From NCBI GenBank assembly GCA_039830015.1, contig CP140033.1, positions 310,001-374,000 of the forward strand: a DNA stretch of 64,000 bases. Reading direction: 5' to 3'. Origin of the DNA: Buchnera aphidicola (Meitanaphis elongallis) (GTDB lineage: Bacteria > Pseudomonadota > Gammaproteobacteria > Enterobacterales > Enterobacteriaceae). Under the pieces are notes generated by a model. It searched no databases and had not been told where the DNA came from. It saw only the letters and a program-made list of their open reading frames with translations. Both the position numbers and the translations under genes were made by a program. Shown here piece by piece: positions 9,914-20,827 of this stretch (position 1 is the first letter of the stretch; every line of letters starts with the position of its first letter).

Positions 9914-10594
9914 TGTTTATTTATTGCAATGTAATTCCATATGTAAATCTTATATTCATGAAATGACAAAGCATTATATTTTAAAAAATGTTTCTCTAAA
10001 TTTAAAAAAAGGTGACATGATGTCTATAATTGGTGCTTCTGGATCAGGAAAAAGTACTCTTTTACATATTATAGGAGGTCTTGATTCACCTGATTCAGGA
10101 GAAGTTTTTTTTTTGGGAATAATATGCATGATATTTCAAATAAGAAGCAATCTATGTTAAGAAGATATCATTTAGGTTTTATATATCAACTTCATCATTT
10201 ATTACTAAATTTCAATGTTATTGAAAACGTTGCTTTACCTTTGTTAATTCAAAAAAAAAATAAAACAGAAGCATTTGAACAAGCATATAATATTTTAAAA
10301 GATGTAAGAATAGCAAAAAAATTTAAACATTTTCCATCTGAATTATCAGGAGGAGAACGACAAAGAGTAGCTATTGCAAGAGCATTAATTACTAAACCGA
10401 GTTTAGTTATAGCTGACGAACCCACTGGACATTTAGATAAAAAAAATTCTAATCATATTTTAAATTTATTACTACAATTTAATTGTATGTATGGGATTAC
10501 CTTTTTAATAATAACTCACGATATTGCATTTTTCAAAAATATTCCATTAAAAATGAAATTAAAATCTGGAAAATTATATAAAATAGATCATTAA
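9906..10594 (+). CDS. lolD: Lipoprotein-releasing ATPase LolD, frameshifted in a T10 run
   Basis: LolD is the cytoplasmic ATPase of LolCDE. The first frame (9906-10160) carries the start and Walker [10 protein letters not shown], then drifts off after SGEVFF. The second frame (ending 10594) carries NNMHDIS, the Q-loop region, the signature [15 protein letters not shown] and Walker [10 protein letters not shown]. The switch falls in ten T at 10105-10114. With eleven T the two halves join into 229 residues, against 233 in E. coli. As written, the genomic product would lack the signature and Walker B. Everything else looks selected, so I annotate one gene that needs a +1 correction, by slippage or by a base missed in sequencing. 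Confidence 0.9.
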
Positions 10595-10609
10595 AAAGGA
10601 AATTATACA

Positions 10610-11848
10610 ATGATTTATTTATCTTTATTAATATCTAAAAAGTTTAGTATTCAATTTAAAAAAAATAGTATCACACCTATGGTGACTATTATTTCCAAAA
10701 TTGGTATATTTTTAGGAATATTTGTATTAATTGTAAGTTTTAGTGCATTAAATGGATTTCAATTTGAACTCAATAACAGAATTTTGTCAGTACTTCCACA
10801 TGGAGAAATTTTATCTATAAATCAACCTTTCCATAATTGGATAAAAATTAAAAATTCGCTAAAAGTTTTTTCTGAAATTACATCTATAGTGCCATATGTG
10901 AGTACAACAGCATTAATTGATCATATAAATGGAATAAAGGGGATTCAATTAAGAGGATTAAATTTTAATAATGATTCTGAATCAAATAAATTATATAGAT
11001 TTATCAACGTAAAAACGTTGAAAAAAATAAAAAATGGTAGTAATCAAATAATATTGGGGAACAATATAGCAAGATCTTTATCTATTAAAAAAGGAGATTG
11101 GATAAATATTGTTGTTCCTAATAAAAATTATTCTTCAGCACTATATCCTAAATACATTTCTATGAAAGTATTAGATTATTTTAAAGTAAACAGTAGTATG
11201 GACAATACATTAGCTGTAGTCCCTATAGCAGATTTGCAAAAATATCTTGGTATGGGATCTAATATTTCAGGACTAGAAATATCTATAAAACATCCATTTA
11301 ATGGAATTAGAGTTTTTGAAAATGTTCAATCAAATTTATCAAACAATTTTATTATTAAAAATTGGATAATCGAATATAGTCACATTTATCATGATATTAA
11401 ATTAATCAAAACTATAATTTATTTGACTATGATATTTATTATCATAATCTCATGTTTCAGTATAGCTTCAACTACTTTGTTAAGTATATCAAAACAAATT
11501 AATAGTATTGCAATATTTAAAACTTTAGGCATTAGCAATCATTTAATAAAAATTATATTATTGATTTATGGAATGAAATCTATATTAAATGTTGGACTAT
11601 TATCTTTATTATTAAGTATAATATTATTATTAAATTTCAAATGTTTTATACATTATATAGAAACATGTTTCGATTTAAAAGTGTTATCTAGTACTGTTTA
11701 TTTTATTGATTTTATTCCTATTTCTATTTCTTTTTTAGATGTTTTTTTAATATTTTGTATTCTTTTTTTAATAGGACTAGTAACTAGTTATTATCCTGCA
11801 CATTATGCTAGTAAAATAGATCCTGCAAAAATTTTAAAAAAATATTAA
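10610..11848 (+). CDS. lolE: Lipoprotein-releasing permease subunit LolE
   Basis: This is the second membrane subunit of the LolCDE exporter. The 412-residue protein has the LolC/E architecture: an N-terminal membrane helix, the SALNGFQFEL motif, a long periplasmic domain and three C-terminal helices, ending YYPAHYASKIDPAKIL. The start ATG follows AAAAGGAA by about ten bases. It lies 15 bases after lolD in the same operon. An intact LolE next to an interrupted lolD supports the view that the complex is still made. Confidence 0.94.
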   Translation: MIYLSLLISKKFSIQFKKNSITPMVTIISKIGIFLGIFVLIVSFSALNGFQFELNNRILSVLPHGEILSINQPFHNWIKIKNSLKVFSEITSIVPYVSTTALIDHINGIKGIQLRGLNFNNDSESNKLYRFINVKTLKKIKNGSNQIILGNNIARSLSIKKGDWINIVVPNKNYSSALYPKYISMKVLDYFKVNSSMDNTLAVVPIADLQKYLGMGSNISGLEISIKHPFNGIRVFENVQSNLSNNFIIKNWIIEYSHIYHDIKLIKTIIYLTMIFIIIISCFSIASTTLLSISKQINSIAIFKTLGISNHLIKIILLIYGMKSILNVGLLSLLLSIILLLNFKCFIHYIETCFDLKVLSSTVYFIDFIPISISFLDVFLIFCILFLIGLVTSYYPAHYASKIDPAKILKKY

Positions 11849-11940
11849 ATATTACATATTAAATGAAAATGTATTCAAACATAAAAACGTTGTTTAAAAT
11901 ATTATACCAACATTTTAAGTAAAAATTATTAAGGCAAACC

Positions 11941-12111
11941 ATGCAGGTGACTAATAGAAGACTTAAAAGCACGCGTTATAAAAAACATAAAAGAAAAATT
12001 CACCAACGTTTTAGAAATAACATTTTTGAACGTGAAATTAAAAAAATATTTTTAGTACACAATACTTTTAAAAAAATGAAAACTTTTTTATGTAAAATAC
12101 ATTATGTTTAA
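11941..12111 (+). CDS. Small, very basic hypothetical protein (56 aa)
   Basis: I do not recognise this ORF. It has an ATG preceded by AAGG about eight bases upstream and runs 56 codons to TAA. The product has 18 Lys/Arg and 4 His against 2 Glu, with clusters such as RRLKSTRYKKHKRK. The first third contains codons (cag, gtg, agc, acg, cgt) less AT-rich than the flanking spacer, which suggests a coding sequence. It looks like a nucleic-acid or ribosome binding peptide, but that is inference from composition only. It lies between lolE and gapA, where E. coli and, as I recall, other Buchnera have no gene. It could also be a fragment of an eroded gene. Confidence 0.5.
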   Translation: MQVTNRRLKSTRYKKHKRKIHQRFRNNIFEREIKKIFLVHNTFKKMKTFLCKIHYV

Positions 12112-12267
12112 TTATTTTAAATAAATATTAACTTGCTTTAACAACAAAAATTGTTAAGTAAACTTATAATTTTAACTTATTAATTAACAACAACTAAAAA
12201 ATTAAAATATTTAAAGTGATTTTATTTTTTAGATTTTGAATTTTAAAACACAAAATTGGTAATATAA

Positions 12268-13260
<993 letters not shown>

Positions 13261-13282
13261 TTTTTATTTAAACTACTTATAA

Positions 13283-13322
13283 ATTTCATACTGACATTAT
13301 ACCATTTAATGTCATATGAAAT
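13283..13322. terminator. Bidirectional hairpin between gapA and fldA
   Basis: The left arm ATTTCATA-C-TGACATTA and the right arm TAATGTCATATGAAAT pair over 16 bp with a single bulged C, around a 7-base loop (13300-13306). It sits between the convergent gapA and fldA stops. It is one of the best hairpins in the window, so it probably terminates both genes even though no long U run follows. Confidence 0.65.
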
Positions 13323-13404
13323 CTACAATATGTTTTAAATGCTAAAATAATTTATAAAAGTAAAATTTAGTTAAGTATCAATTCCACAAAATATCATAAT
13401 ATAT

Positions 13405-13923
13405 TTATATCATTTTTAGTTCTTTTTTTATTTGTTTGGTCCATAGGTCTACCCTGTCTTGACTTTTTTCTGGTTGTCGATCCTCATCTATGGTCAATCC
13501 CAAGAAATATTCTTTATTATATAAAGCTTTAGAATCATCAAAAACATAACTATTAGTAGGCCATTTTCCAATAAAATTAACATGTGATTTTGCTATATTA
13601 TTAAATAATATTCCAATTCCGTCGCAAAAATATTCGGAGTAATCTTCTTGATCTCCACATCCGAATAGAGCAATAGTTTTATTACAAAAATTTATTTTTT
13701 TAAAAGTAGGTAAAAAGTTGTCCCAATCACATTGCAATTCTCCATAATACCATGTAGAAACTCCTAATATAATTGTATTGTATTGTTCTATGTCTTTTTT
13801 TTCAGAACTAGCAATATCATGAATAGTAGAATTATTTTTTCCAATATTTTTTTGAATATGTTTTGCTATTTTTTCTGTATTTCCTGTATCACTTCCAAAA
13901 AATATACCTATATTTGTTAGCAT
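13405..13923 (-). CDS. fldA: Flavodoxin
   Basis: FldA is a small cytosolic FMN electron carrier. In enterobacteria it reduces enzymes such as biotin synthase, so it fits well with the bio cluster in this window. The 172-residue protein has the FMN phosphate loop [11 protein letters not shown] near the N-terminus. It also has the aromatic loops [13 protein letters not shown] and [15 protein letters not shown] as in E. coli FldA (176). The ATG at 13923 is followed by [11 protein letters not shown]. It converges on gapA. Confidence 0.96.
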   Translation of the reverse strand: MLTNIGIFFGSDTGNTEKIAKHIQKNIGKNNSTIHDIASSEKKDIEQYNTIILGVSTWYYGELQCDWDNFLPTFKKINFCNKTIALFGCGDQEDYSEYFCDGIGILFNNIAKSHVNFIGKWPTNSYVFDDSKALYNKEYFLGLTIDEDRQPEKSQDRVDLWTKQIKKELKMI

Positions 13924-14406
13924 ATAAGTTCTCTTTCAATATAATTAAAAATTTAACGTTGTTTAAAATAAATGTTGATTTTTACAAAATAATAAATATA
14001 CCCAATTTAAAAAATTAACATACTCCAAAGAAATAAACAATTTAAATTAATTATATATTTTAAATATAATAAAAAACTATTATAATTATCAATAGAATTT
14101 CAAGGTTATCATATATAAACATAAATCATTTATTAAAAAATTTATTTAAAAAAACAATAAAAAATTTTTTAAACTTATGTATGAGAATTATACATAATAA
14201 TATTATTTTCATACATATGATACACTAATAAATATATGCTAAATATTATATAATCATATACTATTTTGGTATACTGTTAATAATATACAATCTTAATAAT
14301 TAATATAAAACATAAAATCAATATTTTATAATATATGTTAATGAAAAAATTTGTATGTTCTTAATATGAGATATACGTATAATATTTACTATAAAACTAA
14401 AATAAT
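13924..14406. other. Gene-free spacer between fldA and phrB
   Basis: These 483 bases separate the divergent fldA and phrB genes. I find no ORF with a homologue, no tRNA and no convincing hairpin. Runs such as TATAAT-like blocks are too common at this composition to call promoters. It presumably holds the promoters of both genes. Confidence 0.4.
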
Positions 14407-15843
14407 ATGATAAAAACTAATCTCATATGGTTTCGAAATGATTTACGTATACGTGATAATTTCGCACTATATTCTGCTTGTAAAGACGAAACGTCAATTA
14501 TATTAGCGCTATTTATTTTTACTCCAGAACAATGGAAATTTAAAAAAATATCTTCTAAAAAAATTTGTTTAATATATAAAAATGTTATTTCTTTAAGAAA
14601 AGAGCTAATAAAATTAAATATTGTTTTACACTGTTATACATCTACTACTTTTTTAAAATCAATTAACTATCTCATAAAATTTTGTAAATTAAATCAAGTT
14701 AATCATTTATATTATAATTACGAATATGATTTTATTAGTCAGAAAAGAGATAACATAGTAATAAAAAAACTACAAAACTGTTCTATTTTTTCAAGTGGAT
14801 TTCATGGATCTACACTAATAAAACCTGGAAGTATTACAAATCAAAAAGGGGAAATGTACAAGAAATATAGTTGTTTTAAAAAAAAATGTATTATGTTATT
14901 ACCTAAAGAACTGTTAAATCATGTTTTTATAGCGCCTAAAAAAAGAAAAATAACTACAAATAAATTACATTATCGTATTTTATCGCGTAGTTTTTCCCTT
15001 AAACGTTTTGATGAGAAATTATTTCCAATAGGAGAAAGAAAAGTACTTAAAATATTGAAGTACTTTCTTAAAAAAAAATTTGGTAATTATGATGTTAATC
15101 GAAACAACCTTACACTAAACAGTACTAGTATGCTTTCTGCTCATTTATCTATAGGTATTATATCACCTTCTCAATGCTTACATTTCTTATTTAAAAGTTA
15201 TCCCAATGTATGTAAGTATTCAATTGAAAAATGTTCTTGGATCAATGAATTAATTTGGCGCGAATTTTTTAAACATTCATTGTTTTTTTTTCCATTTTTT
15301 AGTAAACAACAAGTACTATGTCATTGGGAGCATAACATAAGATGGAAAAATGATATGAAAACCTTAAATGCTTGGAAAAAAGGAAAGACAGGATTTCCTA
15401 TCGTGGATGCTGGAATGAGACAGCTAAACAAACTTGGATGGATGCATAATCGTTTACGAATGATAACTTCCAGCTTCTTAGTAAAAAATTTATTAATCAA
15501 TTGGAAACAAGGAGAAAAATATTTTATTTTACAACTTATTGATGGAGATCTAGCATTAAATAATGGCGGGTGGCAATGGATTGCTTCAATAGGAAGCGAT
15601 AGTGTTCCATACTTTCGTATGTTTAATCCTATATTACAATCTAAGAAATTTGACAAACAAGGAAAATTCATAAAAAAGTATGTTCCTGAATTAAAAATAA
15701 TTTCTGCATCTAAAATTCACGATCCTAATTTATGGAACAAAACAATAAGAGAACAAATTAATTACCCCAAACCAATAATAAATCTCGTTAATTCTAAAAA
15801 AGAAACATTAAGAATTTTTAAACTGGCAAAATATAAAATATGA
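14407..15843 (+). CDS. phrB: Deoxyribodipyrimidine photolyase
   Basis: PhrB splits cyclobutane pyrimidine dimers in DNA using light, with FAD as the catalytic chromophore. The 478-residue protein starts LIWFRNDLRIRDNFAL. It keeps the FAD-binding C-terminal half: WINELIWREFF, GFPIVDAGMRQL, GWMHNRLRM and NNGGWQWIASIGSD. Its length is close to E. coli PhrB (472). Its stop overlaps the ATG of ybgI (ATGA), as expected from the neighbouring positions of the two genes in E. coli. A light-dependent repair enzyme in an intracellular insect symbiont is curious but known from Buchnera. Confidence 0.95.
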   Translation: MIKTNLIWFRNDLRIRDNFALYSACKDETSIILALFIFTPEQWKFKKISSKKICLIYKNVISLRKELIKLNIVLHCYTSTTFLKSINYLIKFCKLNQVNHLYYNYEYDFISQKRDNIVIKKLQNCSIFSSGFHGSTLIKPGSITNQKGEMYKKYSCFKKKCIMLLPKELLNHVFIAPKKRKITTNKLHYRILSRSFSLKRFDEKLFPIGERKVLKILKYFLKKKFGNYDVNRNNLTLNSTSMLSAHLSIGIISPSQCLHFLFKSYPNVCKYSIEKCSWINELIWREFFKHSLFFFPFFSKQQVLCHWEHNIRWKNDMKTLNAWKKGKTGFPIVDAGMRQLNKLGWMHNRLRMITSSFLVKNLLINWKQGEKYFILQLIDGDLALNNGGWQWIASIGSDSVPYFRMFNPILQSKKFDKQGKFIKKYVPELKIISASKIHDPNLWNKTIREQINYPKPIINLVNSKKETLRIFKLAKYKI

Positions 15844-16594
15844 ATAAATTTATAGAAAACGTTACTCTAGAAGAAATGGTTAACAAAAAATTAAATTCTT
15901 TAAAATTTAACGATTGTATTCCAAATGGATTACAAATAGAAGGAACTAGACAAGTAAGCAAAATTATAACTGGTGTAACAGCATGTCAAACGTTGTTGGA
16001 CGTTGCAGTAAAAAAAAAGCTCAAGCCATAATAGTACATCATGGATATTTCTGGAACAATAGTGAAAGAACTATTACAGGAATACTTAGAAAAAGAATAA
16101 AAACTATACTAGAAAACAACATTAACTTATACTGCTGGCATTTACCTCTGGACTGTCATTCTGAACTAGGAAATAATATTCAAATAGGAAAAATGTTAAA
16201 TCTTACATTAAAAGGATATATATTACCATACGTTCCATGGGGATTATTTAATCAAAAAATCACTGAAAAAGAAATGGTTGAATTAATAACACAAAAATTT
16301 AATAGAACTCCTTTTCATTATAAGTATAATGCATCTAAAAATATTTATAAAGTAGCATGGTGTAGTGGGAAAGGACAGCATTTTATAAATTCTGTCTCTC
16401 AATTTGGAGTAGATGCATTCTTAACAGGTGAAGTATCAGAAGAAACCATTCATGTAGCTAAAGAAAAAAATTTTCATTTTTTTTCGATAGGGCATCATGC
16501 TAGTGAATGCGGGGGAATGATAGCATTAACTAATTGGTTAAAAAATATAAAAAACTTAGATGCTACTTTCATTAATGTTCATAACCCAATCTAA
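15840..16594 (+). CDS. ybgI: NIF3-family metal protein YbgI, frameshifted in an A9 run
   Basis: YbgI is a NIF3-family protein with a di-metal site. In E. coli it is annotated as a GTP cyclohydrolase type 2 homologue or radiation-resistance protein, and its function is unsettled. The first frame (15840-16031) has EEMVNKKLNS and GVTACQTLLDVAVKK. The second frame (to 16594) has AIIVHHGYFW (metal histidines), LPLDCHSELGNN and GHHASECGG. The break is in nine A at 16010-16018. Ten A would join the halves into 251 residues against 247 in E. coli. The start overlaps the phrB stop. I treat it as one gene that needs +1 correction at the RNA level. Confidence 0.88.
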
Positions 16595-16747
16595 TTTTAC
16601 TTTTTAATTAAATACAACTTGTATTTAGTGATTATTTTATAAACATATTTACGTATGCAAAAGCACTAATTGTGACAATATAAAGTAATAAAAAAGTACT
16701 AAACATTAAATATCATCTTTACGATGTACTACCTACAAAGGAGAACT

Positions 16748-19510
16748 ATGAAAAAAGATGAATTTAACAGAAAATTAAATGTTTTATCTTTAATTAATTC
16801 TAATACACATTATATACATAACATGTATAAACAATTTTTAACTAATCCTAACTCTTTAGAAAGATCTTGGTGTTCTTTTTTTAAAGAATTACTGAATACG
16901 ATAGACGCAGATAAAGAAATAAAAAAAAATAATAATAAAAATTTTGATTTTCAAGAGCAAATAAAGAATATAGCAAATATTATTATTGATACTTTCCGTA
17001 AAAATGGATATGCATACTCAATATTAGATCCGTTAAATATTAAAAAACATGCATCTTTTCCACAATTAGAATCATTTTTAAACAAATTAGATACTGAAAT
17101 AACTAATAGACATTTTTTAATAAAATTATCAAAATTTTCTTTTAGTACAATTACTTTAAAAGATTTATATTCTGTCTTATATAAAATATATTGTAATAAT
17201 GTAGGATATGAATATATGCATATTAATTGCGAATATGAAAAACAATGGATTCAAAATTATATTGAACGTGATTTAGAAAAATTTGTATTAACTCAAAAAG
17301 AAAAAAAAAATTTGTTAAAAAATTTAATTTCAGCTGAAACGTTAGAAAAATATTTTGCATCTAAGTTTCCAGGTTCAAAACGTTTTTCTATAGAAGGCGC
17401 TGAATCGTTAATACCTATGTTAAAAGAAATAACTAATTACGTTGTTAAATTTAATATTAATAAAATAATATTAGGCATGTCCCATCGAGGTAGATTAAAT
17501 GTGTTAATTAATGTTTTAGACAAACCGATTAAAGATGTATTTCATGAATTTTCTGAAACTAACATAACAGAAAATGTTAAAAATGGAGATGTAAAATATC
17601 ATATGGGTTTTAATACGGATAAAATCACTAAGTTTGGAACTATTAATTTAGATTTAAAATTTAATCCTTCACATTTAGAGATTATTAATCCAGTTGTAGT
17701 TGGTGCTATTCGTGCATATCAAGATAATGAAACCAATAAACATAACAAGAAAGATGCTTTATCTTTAGTGTTACATGGAGATGCAGCTATTGTTGGGCAA
17801 GGCGTAGTGCAAGAAACATTGAATATGTCTCAAGTCAGAGGATATAAAGTAAATGGAACTATTCATATAGTATTGAATAATCAAATTGGATTTACTACTT
17901 CTGACGAAAAAAGCCTAAGAAGTAGTAAATATTGCACTGATATTGCAAAAATGATTGAATCACCTATATTTCACGTTAATTCAGATAATCCAGAAGCAAC
18001 ATTATTCATAATACGTTTAGCTTTAGACTTTAAACATCGCTTTAAAAAAGATGTATTTATAAATTTAGTATGTTATAGACGTCATGGACATAATGAAATA
18101 GATGATCCTTTCGTAACACAACCAATAATGTACTCAAATATAAAAAATCATCCAACTATTTGTAATATTTACAATGCACAATTAATAGCAGAAAATATCA
18201 TTAATAGCGATTATTTAGATATTAATATAAAACAGTATAAAACTATTCTTGATAAACAATACTTAGAGTATACAAAAGAAACAACACCAGAAAGTCAAAA
18301 TTCATTACATGAAAATAATACTTCTATGTTATATTCTAAAACAATTGAAAATGTTTCCAAAAAAAATCTCATAGAATTAGTGAAAAAAATTAACGTTATT
18401 CCATCTAATATAGTTGTTCACAATAGAGTTTCAAAAATATACAAAGATAGACTAGCCATGGCACATGGAAACAAACTTGTAGATTGGGGAGCAGCAGAAT
18501 CTTTAGCATATGCTTCACTACTTAATCAAGGAATTTCTTGCCGATTATCTGGGGAAGATGTTGGTAGGGGAACTTTTTTTCATAGACATGCCACTGTATA
18601 TGATCAAAAAAATGGTGCATTATATATTCCTTTGCAAAATATTCATTCTAATCAAGGAAACTTTTATGTTTGGGACTCTGTATTGTCAGAAGAGGCTGTA
18701 TTAGCTTTTGAGTATGGATATTCTATTAGTCAAAATAACACGTTAACTATTTGGGAAGCCCAATTTGGAGATTTTGCTAATGGAGCACAAATAGTTATTG
18801 ACCAATTTATTTGTTCTAGTGAAAAAAAATGGGGAATTTCATGTAATTTAGTATTGTTATTACCTCATGGATATGAAGGACAAGGACCGGAACATTCATC
18901 TTCTCGATTAGAAAGATATCTTCAATTGTCTGCTGAAAATAACATTCGAATTTGTGTGCCTACAACTGCTGTTCAAATGTATCATGTGTTACGTAAACAA
19001 TTTTTTGACTCTAAAAAAAAGCCTTTAATTATTATGACACCAAAATCTCTTCTACGCAATTCATTATCGTTTTCGTCGTTATTAGAATTTTCAGAAAATA
19101 CTTTTAAAGAGATTATTGATGAAGTTGAAAATATAAACCTTTTACTAGCAAAAAGAATTATTTTATGTTCTGGGAAAATATATTACGATTTATTAAATCA
19201 AAGACGTATTAATAAAAAAAATGATGTAATTATTTTAAGAATAGAACAATTATATCCATTTCCCAGCAATGTTTTGTCAAAAATATTGCAATCATATTCA
19301 CATATTAATGATTTTATATGGTGTCAAGAAGAACCTTTTAATCAAGGTGCATGGTTTTATAGCCAATATTATTTAAAGAAAATATTATCTGTAACATCTT
19401 CATTGAATTATATAGGACGTCCTGAATCTTCATCTACAGCTACTGGATATATTAATATTCATAGAAAGCAGCAACAACAATTAATTTATGATGCTTTAAA
19501 TATAAATTAA
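16748..19510 (+). CDS. sucA: 2-oxoglutarate dehydrogenase E1
   Basis: SucA is the thiamine-diphosphate decarboxylase of the 2-oxoglutarate dehydrogenase complex. I start it at the ATG at 16748 (MKKDEFNRK), seven bases or so after AAGGAGA, and not at the ATG at 16724. The result is 920 residues against 933 in E. coli. Motifs in order are KQFLTNPNSLERSW, FPGSKRFSIEG, LGMSHRGRLNVL, HGDAAIVGQGVVQE, YRRHGHNE, SGEDVGRGTFFHRHA and LLPHGYEGQGPEHSS. It contains an intact ten-A run (17301-17310), in frame. The partner sucB follows after 14 bases. The shared E3 (lpd) and sucCD are not here. Confidence 0.97.
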   Translation: MKKDEFNRKLNVLSLINSNTHYIHNMYKQFLTNPNSLERSWCSFFKELLNTIDADKEIKKNNNKNFDFQEQIKNIANIIIDTFRKNGYAYSILDPLNIKKHASFPQLESFLNKLDTEITNRHFLIKLSKFSFSTITLKDLYSVLYKIYCNNVGYEYMHINCEYEKQWIQNYIERDLEKFVLTQKEKKNLLKNLISAETLEKYFASKFPGSKRFSIEGAESLIPMLKEITNYVVKFNINKIILGMSHRGRLNVLINVLDKPIKDVFHEFSETNITENVKNGDVKYHMGFNTDKITKFGTINLDLKFNPSHLEIINPVVVGAIRAYQDNETNKHNKKDALSLVLHGDAAIVGQGVVQETLNMSQVRGYKVNGTIHIVLNNQIGFTTSDEKSLRSSKYCTDIAKMIESPIFHVNSDNPEATLFIIRLALDFKHRFKKDVFINLVCYRRHGHNEIDDPFVTQPIMYSNIKNHPTICNIYNAQLIAENIINSDYLDINIKQYKTILDKQYLEYTKETTPESQNSLHENNTSMLYSKTIENVSKKNLIELVKKINVIPSNIVVHNRVSKIYKDRLAMAHGNKLVDWGAAESLAYASLLNQGISCRLSGEDVGRGTFFHRHATVYDQKNGALYIPLQNIHSNQGNFYVWDSVLSEEAVLAFEYGYSISQNNTLTIWEAQFGDFANGAQIVIDQFICSSEKKWGISCNLVLLLPHGYEGQGPEHSSSRLERYLQLSAENNIRICVPTTAVQMYHVLRKQFFDSKKKPLIIMTPKSLLRNSLSFSSLLEFSENTFKEIIDEVENINLLLAKRIILCSGKIYYDLLNQRRINKKNDVIILRIEQLYPFPSNVLSKILQSYSHINDFIWCQEEPFNQGAWFYSQYYLKKILSVTSSLNYIGRPESSSTATGYINIHRKQQQQLIYDALNIN

Positions 19511-19524
19511 AATAAGAGATAATA

Positions 19525-20742
19525 ATGAACATAATTAATATTCTTGTTCCTAATCTTCCTGAATCAATTACTGAAGCTACAATTGTTAAATGGTACAAAA
19601 AAATTGGCGATGTTTTAAAAGAAGGCGACATACTAGTAGATATTGAAACTGATAAAATAGTCTTAGAAATACCATCATTATTTAATGGAATATTACACAA
19701 TATTAATATAATCCAAGGAAAAAAAGTAGTTTCAGGTCAAATCATAGGAACAATGATTAAATCGACTGTTGAAAAAAGTTTGTTCATTGAGCATAACAAA
19801 AAAAATAAAGTTATAAAAAATAATGAAAAATTGATTTTAGTTGATAAACATCATAGTCCTATGGTAAGGCGATTAATATCTGCTTATAATTTAAAAAATG
19901 TTTACATTAAAGGTACTGGAATCAAGGATCGTATTACACGTAAAGATATAATGAAACATATAAACCAAAATAGTAACAATGTTAATAAAGAATTTACATT
20001 AAATAATGAACATCAAAAAGTACTAAAACAAAAAAGTAATATACGAGATATTGAACGTATAAAAATGTCTGCTTTAAGAAAAAAAATTTCTGAAAGATTA
20101 TTAGAAACAAAAAATAATTCAGCTTCATTAACTACTTTTAATGAAGTTAATATGGAACCTATTTTAAATTTAAGAAAAGAATATGGAGAATTATTTAAAA
20201 AAAAATATAATGTTAAATTAGGTTTAATGTCATTTTACGTAAAAGCAGTAATAGAAGCGTTAAAGAGTTTTCCTGAAATTAATGCTTCAATTGATCAAGA
20301 CGATATTATTTACTATAAATATTTTGATATTAATATTGCTATTTCAACACCTCGAGGATTAGTAGCTCCTGTGTTAAAAGATGCAAATTTAATGAGTATG
20401 TCAGAAATTGAACAAGAAATTCAAATGCTTGCTATAAAAGGAAAAAATTCTAAATTAACTATTGATAATTTGAATGGAGGAAATTTTACTATTACTAATG
20501 GAGGTATTTTTGGATCTTTATTTTCTACTCCATTAATTAATCCTCCTCAATCAGCTATTTTAGGAATGCATGCTATCAAAGAACGACCAATGGTCATAAA
20601 TGGTAGTATAAGAATCCTTCCCATGATGTATTTAGCATTAACATATGATCATCGTTTAGTAGATGGTAAAGAATCAGTAGGATTTTTGTTAAGAATTAAA
20701 GAGTTATTAGAAGATTTTAATAGAATTGTATTAAATATATAA
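19525..20742 (+). CDS. sucB: 2-oxoglutarate dehydrogenase E2
   Basis: SucB is the dihydrolipoyl succinyltransferase core of the complex. The 405-residue protein has one N-terminal lipoyl domain with the lipoylated lysine in [10 protein letters not shown], then a peripheral-subunit binding domain ([13 protein letters not shown]). The catalytic domain ends in [11 protein letters not shown], with the active-site histidine. AAGAGAT precedes the ATG. It forms an operon with sucA. In E. coli sucCD follow; here the next gene is pal on the other strand, so succinyl-CoA synthetase is absent from this locus. Confidence 0.97.
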   Translation: MNIINILVPNLPESITEATIVKWYKKIGDVLKEGDILVDIETDKIVLEIPSLFNGILHNINIIQGKKVVSGQIIGTMIKSTVEKSLFIEHNKKNKVIKNNEKLILVDKHHSPMVRRLISAYNLKNVYIKGTGIKDRITRKDIMKHINQNSNNVNKEFTLNNEHQKVLKQKSNIRDIERIKMSALRKKISERLLETKNNSASLTTFNEVNMEPILNLRKEYGELFKKKYNVKLGLMSFYVKAVIEALKSFPEINASIDQDDIIYYKYFDINIAISTPRGLVAPVLKDANLMSMSEIEQEIQMLAIKGKNSKLTIDNLNGGNFTITNGGIFGSLFSTPLINPPQSAILGMHAIKERPMVINGSIRILPMMYLALTYDHRLVDGKESVGFLLRIKELLEDFNRIVLNI

Positions 20743-20780
20743 TCCATGGTTTATGGTTAAATATATGAATGTAAAATATC

Positions 20781-20810
20781 TTGGTGCTATAATAAATCCT
20801 CTAGCACCAA
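20781..20810. terminator. Hairpin between convergent sucB and pal
   Basis: TTGGTGCTA (20781-20789) and TAGCACCAA (20802-20810) form a perfect 9-bp stem with a 12-base loop, GC-rich for this genome. It lies 39 bases after the sucB stop and 18 bases beyond the pal stop. It is suited to stop transcription from both sides. Confidence 0.6.
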
Positions 20811-20827
20811 CATAGAACTTGTATCTA

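Noticed and set aside
10124..10594. Second half of lolD as an independent ABC ATPase gene
   Set aside because: It lacks Walker A, and its first residues continue the LolD alignment exactly where frame one breaks, so it is the same gene.
11941..12111. Small basic ORF as ribosomal protein S20, S21, L34 or RMF
   Set aside because: Composition is similar, but no diagnostic motif aligns over more than a few residues, and gene position does not fit; left as hypothetical.
15983..16594. Second half of ybgI as a separate gene
   Set aside because: Its first residues before the A run are out-of-frame translation of the first half; similarity to YbgI begins only after the run.
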